A DNA stretch of 15,570 nt from Acidobacteriaceae bacterium (GTDB lineage: Bacteria; Acidobacteriota; Terriglobia; Terriglobales; Acidobacteriaceae). Position numbers and translations under genes: made by a program. Below the pieces are notes generated by a model. That model saw only the letters and a list, made by a program, of their open reading frames with translations, did no database searches and was not told the origin of the DNA. This document shows, one piece after another, positions 5,125-12,049 of this stretch (positions within the stretch are counted from its first letter, which is position 1; each line of letters begins with the position of its first letter). Location of the stretch: NCBI GenBank assembly GCA_027307295.1, contig DAHUXF010000023.1, forward strand, positions 1-15,570, given 5' to 3'.

Positions 5125-6132
5125 ATGAAAATACTTCTGCAATCGTTGCTGTTGGCGGTGGTGTCATTGGCGGCGTTCGCGCAGAGCGCGAAGGTCAATT
5201 CTTCATCTGCTCCCTCTGCAATGTCAAATGTCTATCGTGTGCAAGAAGGATATGTGGATGCTCATGGTGCGCTCATCTATTACCAGATCATTGGGCATGG
5301 CGCGCCTCTGATGATCGTGCATGGCGGGCCCGGAGTATCGCACGACTATCTGATGCCTCATCTGCTGCCGCCGGCGCGGACCAACCAGCTTATCTTCATT
5401 GATGAGCGGGGCTCAGGACGTTCAGAGAAGCTGGAAGACGCCAGCCAGTACACCGTTGAGAACATGGTGGAAGACGTGGAAAATGTCCGGCAGGCATTGC
5501 ATCTGGGAAAAGTGAGTCTGCTGGGGCACTCCTTCGGCGGCGTGCTGGCACAAGCTTACGCCTTCAAATATCAACGCAACCTTACCCACTTGATATTGGG
5601 CGGGACGTTTTACAGCGTCACGGCGATGAACAAAGTTCTGGCAGAAGAAAAACACAGCATGCCGCCAGAAGCGCTGGCCAAACTGGAAGCTCTGGAAAAA
5701 GCCGGCCTTTTTGGAAAAGGCAAGGATTGGGAAAAGGGCCGCTATCCGGATGACTATGCAAAGCTCGCCTGGGGCGATGGTTATTTCCCTTATCTTTACC
5801 AGCGCCGTCCTGATGCCAACTACGATCCCGTCGCGGGAAACACTGGGACGTCATGGGACCTGTATCGTGAAATGTGGGGATCAGACGGGGAGTTTGTGAT
5901 TGACGGCAACTTGAAATCGGTGGAGTACCTGGACAAATTGTCCAGCATCCACGTGCCCACACTGGTAATCTGCGGTGACCATGACGAATCCAATCCGTCA
6001 CTGTCGCGCACGATGCACGAAAAAATCGCCGGATCAACTCTGGTCATTCTGCCGCAGGCTGGACACATGGCATTTGTGGACCAGCCGGCGAGTTATATCA
6101 AAGCGGTAACGGAGTTTCTGCGCTCTAAATAG
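5125..6132 (+). CDS. Exported proline iminopeptidase-like alpha/beta hydrolase
   Basis: The protein has 335 residues from ATG 5125. An upstream in-frame GTG at 5092 would add 11 residues, but they would spoil the signal peptide and put the -10 element inside the gene, so I prefer the ATG. The signal peptide is MKILLQSLLLAVVSLAAFA, then Gln20, so it should act outside the cytoplasm. Family S33 features are all visible: the oxyanion motif HGGPG (66-70), DERGSGRS (93-100), nucleophile elbow G-H-S136-F-G-G, Asp287 in CGDHDESNP and His314 in AGHMAFVDQP. The lid region (about 165-250) is rich in charged and aromatic residues. S33 enzymes remove N-terminal proline or cleave small amides and esters; the true substrate is unclear. 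It is convergent with the GMC gene, with only 10 bp between stops. Confidence 0.9.
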   Translation: MKILLQSLLLAVVSLAAFAQSAKVNSSSAPSAMSNVYRVQEGYVDAHGALIYYQIIGHGAPLMIVHGGPGVSHDYLMPHLLPPARTNQLIFIDERGSGRSEKLEDASQYTVENMVEDVENVRQALHLGKVSLLGHSFGGVLAQAYAFKYQRNLTHLILGGTFYSVTAMNKVLAEEKHSMPPEALAKLEALEKAGLFGKGKDWEKGRYPDDYAKLAWGDGYFPYLYQRRPDANYDPVAGNTGTSWDLYREMWGSDGEFVIDGNLKSVEYLDKLSSIHVPTLVICGDHDESNPSLSRTMHEKIAGSTLVILPQAGHMAFVDQPASYIKAVTEFLRSK

Positions 6133-6142
6133 CTATTTGCAA

Positions 6143-7753
6143 TCAGCGCGCAGCACCACTCAGGGCCAGGTCTCCTGCTTCTTTATGCGATCCGCTCTTG
6201 ATCAGGTCAGCGGCTTTTTCTGCGATCATGATGGTCGGGGCATTGGTGTTGCCGCCCACCACGGTCGGCATGATGGAGGCGTCGATCACGCGCAGGCCCT
6301 CCAGGCCATGGACTCTTAATTCGGAGTCCACCACGGCTGTGGCGTCGTTACCCATCTTGCATGTGCCGACGGGATGGTAGAGAGTCTCGGCCACTTTGGC
6401 GATGTGGGCGCGAAATGCGCTGTCATCTTTGGTGTCCGCGCCGGGGAGAAGCTCTTTTCCACGATAGCTGGAGAACGCATTGCTAAGAGCAAGAGTCCGG
6501 GCGATTTTTACTCCCTCCACCATCACTTTCATGTCGCGGTCATCAGAAAAATAATTTCCGCGAATGGCGGGGGCATCAAGTGGATTGCTGGAGCGCAGGC
6601 GTATATCGCCGCGGCTGTAAGGATGCACCAACGTGGCGCCAATGGTAAACGCATGTCCTTCGATTTGCTGGAAACCGTGTTCCACAAAATATCCCACGCC
6701 AAAGTGGTACTGGATGTCTGGAATTGCACAGGCAGGGGATGTTTTGATAAACCCTCCTGATTCCGCAACGTTGGAAGTCAATTGCCCTCGCCGGAAGCAA
6801 AGATAGCGCATCAGGTTGGGCAGGCTTTCTGCATTGGCCAGCGTGATAGGCTGGGTGCATTCATAGGCCATCGCGGTTGCGGGATGGTCCTGCAGGTTTT
6901 TACCCACGCCCGGAAGATCGCAAACCACAGGAATATCAAAGGCGCGCAAATCCTCCGCCGGCCCCACGCCTGAAAGCATTAAAAGCTGGGGTGATCCAAT
7001 GGCTCCGGCGCACAAGATGATCTCGCGTTCGGCCCGCTCCTGGGTATTGCCGTTGCCATCCTGAAAGCTGACAGCCGCGGCGCGCTTGCCTTCAAAAGAA
7101 ATTCCAAAAACATGGACGCCGGTACGGACGGTCAAATTCTTGCGAGAACGTGCAGGATAGAGATATGCCGTCGCTGCGCTGTGCCGCCGCCCTTTGTTCT
7201 GTGTGACCTGGTAGAAGCCGAAGCCTTCCTGCGACGCTGCGTTGAAGTCCGGATTACGCCTGAACCCCGATTCCTCTCCGGCGGCAATAAAAGCCTCAGA
7301 GAGCGGATTCACCGTACGCAAGTCGCTCACACAGAGAGGGCCGGAGCTGCCATGGTATTCAGAAGAGCCACGCTCCTGGTTTTCCGATTTCTTGAAATAC
7401 GGCAACACGTCTGAGTAGCCCCAGCCGCGATTGCCCTGGTCGCGCCACTGGTCGTAGTCGGCGCGGTTGCCACGGATATAGATCATGGCATTGATGGAAC
7501 TGCTGCCGCCCAGAACCTTGCCCCGCGGCCAATACAAGTTGCGGTTGCACAGGTGCGGTTCAGGCTCCGTGTAGTAGGCCCAATCCCAGGCGGACTTAAA
7601 CAGCTTGGAGAACGCCACGGGTATATGAATCTCTTTTACAGTGTCGGGACCACCCGCCTCCAGCAGCAGGACGCGGTGGCGGCCCGACGCGGTCAACCGG
7701 TTGGCCAGCACGCATCCCGCTGAACCAGCGCCAACAATTATGTAGTCGTACAT
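6143..7753 (-). CDS. GMC-family flavoprotein oxidoreductase (choline/alcohol dehydrogenase-like)
   Basis: The protein has 536 residues from the ATG at 7753-7751, chosen because AAGGAGA lies 5 nt upstream and the FAD-binding fold then starts at residue 2; a longer in-frame start 13 codons upstream lacks support. The Rossmann motif is G8-A-G-S-A-G13. GMC signature 1 is at about 76-96 (PRGKVLGGSSSINAMIYIRG) and signature 2 at about 250-265 (GAIGSPQLLMLSGVGP). The catalytic His is H460 in LYHPVGTCKMG, with Asn502/Asn504 in GGNTNAPT as the usual partner. It is full length, lacks a signal peptide, and resembles bacterial BetA/AlkJ-type dehydrogenases that oxidise primary alcohols with FAD and pass electrons on. 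There is no betB, betI or transporter next to it, so choline is only one possible substrate. Confidence 0.93.
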   Translation of the reverse strand: MYDYIIVGAGSAGCVLANRLTASGRHRVLLLEAGGPDTVKEIHIPVAFSKLFKSAWDWAYYTEPEPHLCNRNLYWPRGKVLGGSSSINAMIYIRGNRADYDQWRDQGNRGWGYSDVLPYFKKSENQERGSSEYHGSSGPLCVSDLRTVNPLSEAFIAAGEESGFRRNPDFNAASQEGFGFYQVTQNKGRRHSAATAYLYPARSRKNLTVRTGVHVFGISFEGKRAAAVSFQDGNGNTQERAEREIILCAGAIGSPQLLMLSGVGPAEDLRAFDIPVVCDLPGVGKNLQDHPATAMAYECTQPITLANAESLPNLMRYLCFRRGQLTSNVAESGGFIKTSPACAIPDIQYHFGVGYFVEHGFQQIEGHAFTIGATLVHPYSRGDIRLRSSNPLDAPAIRGNYFSDDRDMKVMVEGVKIARTLALSNAFSSYRGKELLPGADTKDDSAFRAHIAKVAETLYHPVGTCKMGNDATAVVDSELRVHGLEGLRVIDASIMPTVVGGNTNAPTIMIAEKAADLIKSGSHKEAGDLALSGAAR

Positions 7754-7792
7754 GGCGTTCTCCTTGACCGCGAACATGCCAATCGGGGACAA

Positions 7793-7798
7793 ATTGTA
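7793..7798 (-). promoter_or_regulatory. Possible -10 element of the GMC oxidoreductase gene
   Basis: TACAAT on the minus strand, about 40 bp before the ATG at 7753, would give a normal leader of roughly 33 nt that carries the AAGGAGA ribosome site. No good -35 is at the expected distance, so support is weak. Confidence 0.3.
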
Positions 7799-7935
7799 GC
7801 GCGATTTGGCGGTTTACGCGGAACTACCTGTTACAGGGACGTAAAAGCCTTGCCCCACGTATCTTCATAGGGTCGGCCCAGTCAAATTTCGCTGAAAGGG
7901 CCGGGTTTGTGGCATCATCAATATATGCTAGGCAG

Positions 7936-7969
7936 GGCAGTGCCCCGTTTCCAGTTCAACGGCACTGCC
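7936..7969 (+). repeat. Stem-loop in the region before the RmlB-like gene
   Basis: GGCAGTGCC (7936-7944) and GGCACTGCC (7961-7969) are a perfect 9-bp inverted repeat with a 16-nt loop. No T-run follows on either strand, so it is not a standard terminator. It lies 41 bp before the start codon at 8011 and could be a leader structure or a protein-binding site. The rest of 7754-8010 holds no gene. Confidence 0.45.
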
Positions 7970-8010
7970 GGGACTGTCATTTCTAAAGAATTTTGATTGG
8001 GGTGCAATTC

Positions 8011-9024
8011 ATGCGGACCAGAATCATGGTGACGGGTGGCGCGGGTTTTATTGGCCACCATTTTGTGGAGCATTTGCTGAAGAATACGGATTGGGAAATC
8101 GTGATCCTGGATAGCCTCAGCTACGCTTCCAATGGCCTGGACCGGCTCCATGACATCAAGGCGTTTGATGAGTCCCGCGTCAAGATGCTGACCATTGACC
8201 TGACCCGCAAACTTGCCTGGGGCGTGCAAAAAGAGATCGGCCAGGTGGATTACATCGTCCACATGGCGGCGGAAACGCACGTAGACAACTCCATTGCTGA
8301 TCCTGAACAGTTTGTGCAAGCCAACGTCTTTGGCACCTTCCATATGTTGCAGTTCGCCCGCAGCCAGGGCAATCTGCGCAAGTTTGTTTATTTCTCCACG
8401 GACGAGGTTTTTGGCCCGGCGCCGGAAGGCGTGGCATTCAAGGAATGGGACCGCTATAACTCGGGGAACCCTTATTCGGCTACCAAGGCTGGCGGGGAAG
8501 AGCTTTGCATGGCCTGGGGAAACACCTACAAAGTCCCGGTAATGATTACGCATACCATGAACGCTTTTGGCGAACGCCAGCATCCGGAAAAGTTCATTCC
8601 GCTGGTTCTGCGGAAAGTTTTGGCCGGCGAAGTGGTCCACATCCATGCCAACGCCAACAAAACGGTTCCCGGAAGCCGTTTTTATGTCCATTGCCGCAAT
8701 ATTGCCGCAGCCGTCCTGTTCCTGCTGGAAAAAGGGAACGTCCAGGACAAATACAATGTGGTGGGGGAAAAGGAAGTAAGCAACCTGGAAGTGGCGCAGA
8801 TAATCGCGCGCGTGGTTGGGCGCGAACTGAACTACCAGTTAGTAGACTTCCATTCCAAGCGTCCTGGCCACGATCTTAGATATGCCCTGGACGGAACCAA
8901 GATGAAGGAAATGGGCTTTTCCGTTCCAGCCTCATTCGAAGCAAGCCTGGAAAAAACCGTCCGCTGGATGCTGGAGCCGGACAATTTGAAATGGCTTTTC
9001 GTGTCAAAAGAGGCTTACGTCTAG
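8011..9024 (+). CDS. RmlB-like nucleotide-sugar 4,6-dehydratase (extended SDR)
   Basis: The protein has 337 residues from ATG 8011, preceded by GGGGTG at 6 nt; a TTG at 7993 and an ATG at 8026 are weaker starts. NAD-binding GGAGFIG is at residues 9-15. The 4,6-dehydratase features are LDSLSYAS (33-40), HMAAETHVDNSI (84-95), the catalytic S-T130-D131-E132 triplet, Y155-x-x-x-K159, and the RPGHDLRYALD segment (284-294). These mark dTDP-glucose 4,6-dehydratase and its relatives, which form 4-keto-6-deoxy sugars for cell-surface glycans. The stretch TMNAFGERQHPEKFIP differs from the usual RmlB version, and no rmlA, rmlC or rmlD is adjacent, so the nucleotide sugar is uncertain. It ends convergently on the CYTH gene. 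Confidence 0.88.
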   Translation: MRTRIMVTGGAGFIGHHFVEHLLKNTDWEIVILDSLSYASNGLDRLHDIKAFDESRVKMLTIDLTRKLAWGVQKEIGQVDYIVHMAAETHVDNSIADPEQFVQANVFGTFHMLQFARSQGNLRKFVYFSTDEVFGPAPEGVAFKEWDRYNSGNPYSATKAGGEELCMAWGNTYKVPVMITHTMNAFGERQHPEKFIPLVLRKVLAGEVVHIHANANKTVPGSRFYVHCRNIAAAVLFLLEKGNVQDKYNVVGEKEVSNLEVAQIIARVVGRELNYQLVDFHSKRPGHDLRYALDGTKMKEMGFSVPASFEASLEKTVRWMLEPDNLKWLFVSKEAYV

Positions 9025-9635
9025 CGCCGCCCTCGCGGACGCACCGCTTTAAAGGTCATGTCTTCCGCTTTGCTTTTTGTCCGGCGCTTCCAGTCCAGGA
9101 ACAGCTCTGCATATGATGCCGTAATATACTGCGCCAGGGAAATACCCAGTTTTTGCGCCACAGCATCAATCCATTGTGGTGGTCCTTCAATCTCGCCAAA
9201 ATTGCCGATCGGCGTTTCATCCACCACCACATGACCGGTTGAGTCGCTCCATTCGGTGCGGTTTTTTTCATAGCAGAAGCTGGGACGGAACCCCTGAGCC
9301 AGAAGGATATTTGCCATGGCTTCGCCATTGGCCACCGTCGTTTCCATCTCTCTGCGGGACTTGTGCCGTCCAGGACGGCTGGCCTTTTTGCCTTTATAAG
9401 TCAGAGTCCTCTTTGGCCCGTACTCGCGCAGCCGCAAGATGGCGCCTTGCCGCCGGATTTTGCCTCCCGGCGCATCGTAAAGAATGTTCATCTCATGGGT
9501 AGAAGGCGTAACCAGGCGGAATCCTTCGCTTTGAAGCTTGGATGAAAGGGAGGAAAGATCATCAATGCGAAATTTGATTTCCACTTCACGGTTGGATGGC
9601 TTCACGCGTTCAGTATAAGAAATGAAGACTTCCAT
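9021..9635 (-). CDS. CYTH-domain protein (class IV adenylate cyclase / inorganic triphosphatase-like)
   Basis: The protein has 204 residues. The defining ExExK motif is E17-V-E19-I-K21, followed by the tunnel-lining charged strands expected of the family: LRLREYG (68-73), LTYKGKK (78-84), RREMET (94-99), EKNRTEW (123-129) and VVVDETPIGNFGEIEG (136-151). Family members bind triphosphates with divalent metal inside a beta tunnel. Known activities include tripolyphosphatase, thiamine triphosphatase and class IV adenylate cyclase; the sequence alone does not decide between them. There is no signal peptide and no fused CHAD domain. The C-terminal tail (about 183-204) is strongly basic. The stop shares its CTAG with the stop of the convergent RmlB-like gene. 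Upstream, TAAAAT lies 10 nt before the ATG with no ribosome site, suggesting a very short leader. Confidence 0.87.
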   Translation of the reverse strand: MEVFISYTERVKPSNREVEIKFRIDDLSSLSSKLQSEGFRLVTPSTHEMNILYDAPGGKIRRQGAILRLREYGPKRTLTYKGKKASRPGRHKSRREMETTVANGEAMANILLAQGFRPSFCYEKNRTEWSDSTGHVVVDETPIGNFGEIEGPPQWIDAVAQKLGISLAQYITASYAELFLDWKRRTKSKAEDMTFKAVRPRGRR

Positions 9636-9731
9636 GCGACAGAAGATTTTATAACACCAGTAAATGCGGGGAGCAGCCTGAGTGAAAGACTTTTGGCAGG
9701 ATTTTGGCCAGTAAGAAAAAAATTACATTTA

Positions 9732-9752
9732 TTTCAATTTAAACGATTGAAA
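9732..9752. repeat. AT-rich inverted repeat in the CYTH-rlpA intergenic region
   Basis: TTTCAAT (9732-9738) and ATTGAAA (9746-9752) are a perfect 7-bp inverted repeat around a 7-nt loop. It sits in the most AT-rich part of the 348-bp gap 9636-9983, upstream of the likely rlpA promoter. It may be a regulator site or just AT-rich promoter DNA. I see no gene in the gap. Confidence 0.35.
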
Positions 9753-9805
9753 ATAAAAGGAATATATGACCGCTAAGTAGTAATCAAGAAACAACAGGTT
9801 TTATG

Positions 9806-9832
9806 TTGACGGCATCCTACTTCAGGTACAAT
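9806..9832 (+). promoter_or_regulatory. Probable promoter of rlpA
   Basis: TTGACG (9806-9811, 5 of 6 to the -35 consensus) and TACAAT (9827-9832, 5 of 6 to the -10) are separated by 15 bp, slightly short. They follow an AT-rich stretch that could act as an UP element. The implied leader before the rlpA ATG at 9984 is about 145 nt. Confidence 0.45.
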
Positions 9833-9983
9833 AGCTAAGGTAACTTACGTAGTTTTAGAGTGGTAAAAAAGACACGGATTGTTTTTGAAAGCATTAGGGA
9901 ATGGAATCCAGTTTTTCCTTCTGCACCATTCAATTACAGCGTTTGTCTTTCAGGGCCCAGATACTTTATGTCAAGGAGTTTGC

Positions 9984-10478
9984 ATGAACCGAGTACTGTC
10001 CATTCTGGCGGCGGCCCTATGCTTCGGCATGGCTGTCGACGTGGGGGCGGCTACCGTTCCAAACCATCCACAGCCTCCGGTAAAGCCCTCAATCTCGTCC
10101 ATTGCTTCCAAGTCGGCAAAAAAGTCCCAGATAGCAAAAACTGAGCCCAAACCATATCAGGTGGGAACTGCTTCCTGGTATGGAAAACAGTTCCATGGCA
10201 AAACCACGGCCAGTGGCGAAGACTTTGATATGTTTGAGTTTACGGCAGCCCATAGAAAGCTTCCTCTGGGTACGTTCGTAAAGGTCACGAACCTGCGGAA
10301 CCACAAATGGATCATTGTCCGCGTCAATGATCGTGGACCCTATGTTGGCGACCGTATTATGGATTTAAGCTATAGCGCCGCCCGCATGCTCAATTTCCGG
10401 GACGGCGTGGAGCGCATCCGGATCGATCTGATTCAACCTGAGCACGTCGCAAAAAATCAGGCTTACAGCGGAGAATAA
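9984..10478 (+). CDS. rlpA: RlpA-like septal ring lytic transglycosylase
   Basis: The protein has 164 residues from ATG 9984, chosen because AAGGAG lies 5 nt upstream and a signal peptide begins there; the same frame is open further upstream (from 9879) but without a start signal. The signal peptide is MNRVLSILAAALCFGMAVDVGAA. LAAALC is a poor lipobox, so lipidation, as in the E. coli namesake, is doubtful. A Lys/Ser/Pro-rich linker follows. The double-psi beta-barrel domain covers residues 58-150: GTASWYG, FHGKTTASGEDFD, FTAAHRKLPLGTFVKVTN and VRVNDRGPY. E79, H90 and D116 match the residues important in Pseudomonas RlpA, which cleaves peptidoglycan strands lacking stem peptides at the division septum. 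No SPOR domain is present, so septal targeting by that route is missing. pyrF starts 25 bp downstream. Confidence 0.9.
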   Translation: MNRVLSILAAALCFGMAVDVGAATVPNHPQPPVKPSISSIASKSAKKSQIAKTEPKPYQVGTASWYGKQFHGKTTASGEDFDMFEFTAAHRKLPLGTFVKVTNLRNHKWIIVRVNDRGPYVGDRIMDLSYSAARMLNFRDGVERIRIDLIQPEHVAKNQAYSGE

Positions 10479-10491
10479 GCGAAAACAAGTA

Positions 10492-10497
10492 TATACT
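10492..10497 (+). promoter_or_regulatory. -10 element of pyrF, predicted leaderless
   Basis: TATACT (5 of 6 to TATAAT) is followed by 6 nt (GCTGGC) and then the ATG at 10504, with no ribosome site. It would allow pyrF to be transcribed on its own as a leaderless mRNA. No clear -35 is at 16-18 bp. Readthrough from rlpA is also possible. Confidence 0.4.
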
Positions 10498-10503
10498 GCT
10501 GGC

Positions 10504-11250
10504 ATGCCAGGCACTCTTCCCATGTCTCTAGCTACCCCCGCGGTGTCTGATATGCGGGACCGGTTGATTGTCGCTCTGGATGTTAGCAATGCCAGCACTG
10601 CTCAGTCTCTAGTGAAAAGAATCGGCGAAGCGGCGGGTATTTACAAGGTTGGTCTCCAGCTTTTTGCTGCGGAAGGCCCCGGTTTTGTAAGAGACCTGGT
10701 CCATTCAGGACGGCGTGTTTTTCTAGATCTCAAACTCCATGACATTCCGAACACCGTGAGCCATGCGGTGAAAGCCGCTGTCCAGATGGGCGTGCATATG
10801 ATCACAGTGCACGCTGCCGGGGGCAATGCAATGCTGCGGGCCGCAACCGATGCGGCTGGCGATCAGTTGACTGTGTTGGCGGTAACCGTCCTGACCAGCC
10901 TGACGGATGAAGACCTTCACGAAATCGGCGTTTCTGGCCGGGCTAGAGATCAGGCCTTGCGGATGGCGGCACTGGCCCAGGGCACAGGGTGTAAAGGAAT
11001 CGTGACCTCGCCTCTGGAGGCTGCCGCCCTTAGGAAAGCCCTGGGAGAGAGTTTCACGATTGTCACGCCAGGGGTTCGTCCAGCCGGCGCTGAGAGGAAT
11101 GATCAGGCACGGACGGCCACCCCGGTTGAAGCCCTGGAAAGCGGCGCAAGCCATATAGTCGTGGGACGGCCCATCACGCACGCCGCCGACCCTGCGCAGG
11201 CCGTCAACGCCATTATTGCTGAAATGGAGCAGGCAAGAATCAGCAGGTGA
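10504..11250 (+). CDS. pyrF: Orotidine 5'-phosphate decarboxylase
   Basis: The protein has 248 residues from ATG 10504 and catalyses the last step of de novo UMP synthesis, OMP to UMP, in the cytoplasm. The TIM-barrel signatures are clear: RLIVALDV (20-27) at the first strand with the substrate-contacting Asp26, the catalytic D75-L-K77-L-H-D80-IPNT motif, the late-barrel TPGVRP segment and the phosphate-loop VVGRPIT near the C-terminus. Two other in-frame ATGs (10525, 10552) exist; the last begins directly at the conserved core (MRDRLIVALD). I keep the first because a -10-like element sits exactly 6 nt before it, but the extra 16 residues are not conserved in the family. Downstream, a promoter for the next gene overlaps the stop codon. 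Confidence 0.92.
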   Translation: MPGTLPMSLATPAVSDMRDRLIVALDVSNASTAQSLVKRIGEAAGIYKVGLQLFAAEGPGFVRDLVHSGRRVFLDLKLHDIPNTVSHAVKAAVQMGVHMITVHAAGGNAMLRAATDAAGDQLTVLAVTVLTSLTDEDLHEIGVSGRARDQALRMAALAQGTGCKGIVTSPLEAAALRKALGESFTIVTPGVRPAGAERNDQARTATPVEALESGASHIVVGRPITHAADPAQAVNAIIAEMEQARISR

Positions 11251-11276
11251 CTGCGTTCCAGGGATAGCTCTACAAT
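11247..11276 (+). promoter_or_regulatory. Promoter of the VirB10-like gene, overlapping the pyrF stop
   Basis: GTGACT (11247-11252) and TACAAT (11271-11276) are 18 bp apart, with 4 of 6 and 5 of 6 consensus matches. The -35 overlaps the pyrF TGA (11248-11250). The implied leader is only about 14 nt and carries GTGAGG before the ATG at 11297. Confidence 0.45.
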
Positions 11277-11296
11277 GCTCCAGTGAGGTTCCTCTC

Positions 11297-12049
11297 ATGC
11301 GTGGTTTAACTTGTTTTCTTGTTGCCGCAGTTGTCAGCGTGTCCGCACAAAACCCTGCAAACACCAGCGGGGCCACACCTGATCCAGCCGTGAAGCAAAT
11401 CACCGTGCCTGCGGGAACGCAGGTGTTGCTTCAGCTCAAAAGTCCCATTGATACAAAAAGCGCCCGCGTTGGAGACGGCGTTTATTGCCAGACAAGTTTC
11501 CCCGTCACCCAGGACAATGTTGCCGTGATTCCAGCCGGCACTTACGTGAAGGGCACAATCGCCGAGGTAAGGCGGGCCGGACGCATCAAAGGCCGCGCAG
11601 AGATACTGTTTCACTTCAATACCATGATTTTCCCGAACGGATACACGATTGATCTTCCGGGTTCGCTTGGGAATGAACCTGGAGCACAGAACCACACCGT
11701 CGCGGACAAAGAAGGAACCGTCAAGGCCAATGGGCAAAAGGCCAAAGATGCCGGGACAATAGCGAAAACCGGGGCCACTGGCGCGGTGATTGGGACCGTA
11801 GCTTCCGGCAGCGCCAAAGGGGCAGGCATTGGAGGACTGGCCGGTGCGGCGGTTGGCCTGGGACAAGTACTGTTTACCCGGGGACAAGACGTTAGGATCG
11901 ATCAGGGAACTGCTCTGGAGATGGTTTTGCAGCGTCCCCTGACCGTTGAAATCCATGCAGAATCAGCGCGCGCCGAAAATGACGTAACCCCACGGGCCAC
12001 TAACAATAACCGTCTGGCCATACCGGTCGTCCCGCACAATCCCAAGTAA
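11297..12049 (+). CDS. Exported protein with TrbI/VirB10-like domain and glycine-rich segment
   Basis: The protein has 250 residues from ATG 11297; GTGAGG lies 8 nt upstream and a signal peptide begins at that Met (MRGLTCFLVAAVVSVSA, then Gln18). A longer in-frame start inside pyrF (11216) lacks these. Residues 35-122 resemble the C-terminal beta domain of VirB10/TrbI type IV secretion proteins: VPAGTQVLLQL, the V-I-P-A-G-T turn, then an F-N-T-M-I-F-P-N-G-Y-T-I-D-L-P-G segment. A Gly/Ala-rich zipper-like stretch (159-191) and RIDQGTALEMVLQRPLTV (200-217) follow, again like the VirB10 end. No VirB10 N-terminal membrane anchor or Pro-rich region is present, nor any other secretion gene nearby, so this is a solo relative. 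An envelope role is likely; its function is unknown. Confidence 0.8.
   Translation: MRGLTCFLVAAVVSVSAQNPANTSGATPDPAVKQITVPAGTQVLLQLKSPIDTKSARVGDGVYCQTSFPVTQDNVAVIPAGTYVKGTIAEVRRAGRIKGRAEILFHFNTMIFPNGYTIDLPGSLGNEPGAQNHTVADKEGTVKANGQKAKDAGTIAKTGATGAVIGTVASGSAKGAGIGGLAGAAVGLGQVLFTRGQDVRIDQGTALEMVLQRPLTVEIHAESARAENDVTPRATNNNRLAIPVVPHNPK

Noticed and set aside
9879..9983. In-frame upstream extension of rlpA by 35 codons
   Set aside because: It would bury the signal peptide, and it lacks a ribosome site, whereas AAGGAG is ideally placed before the ATG at 9984.
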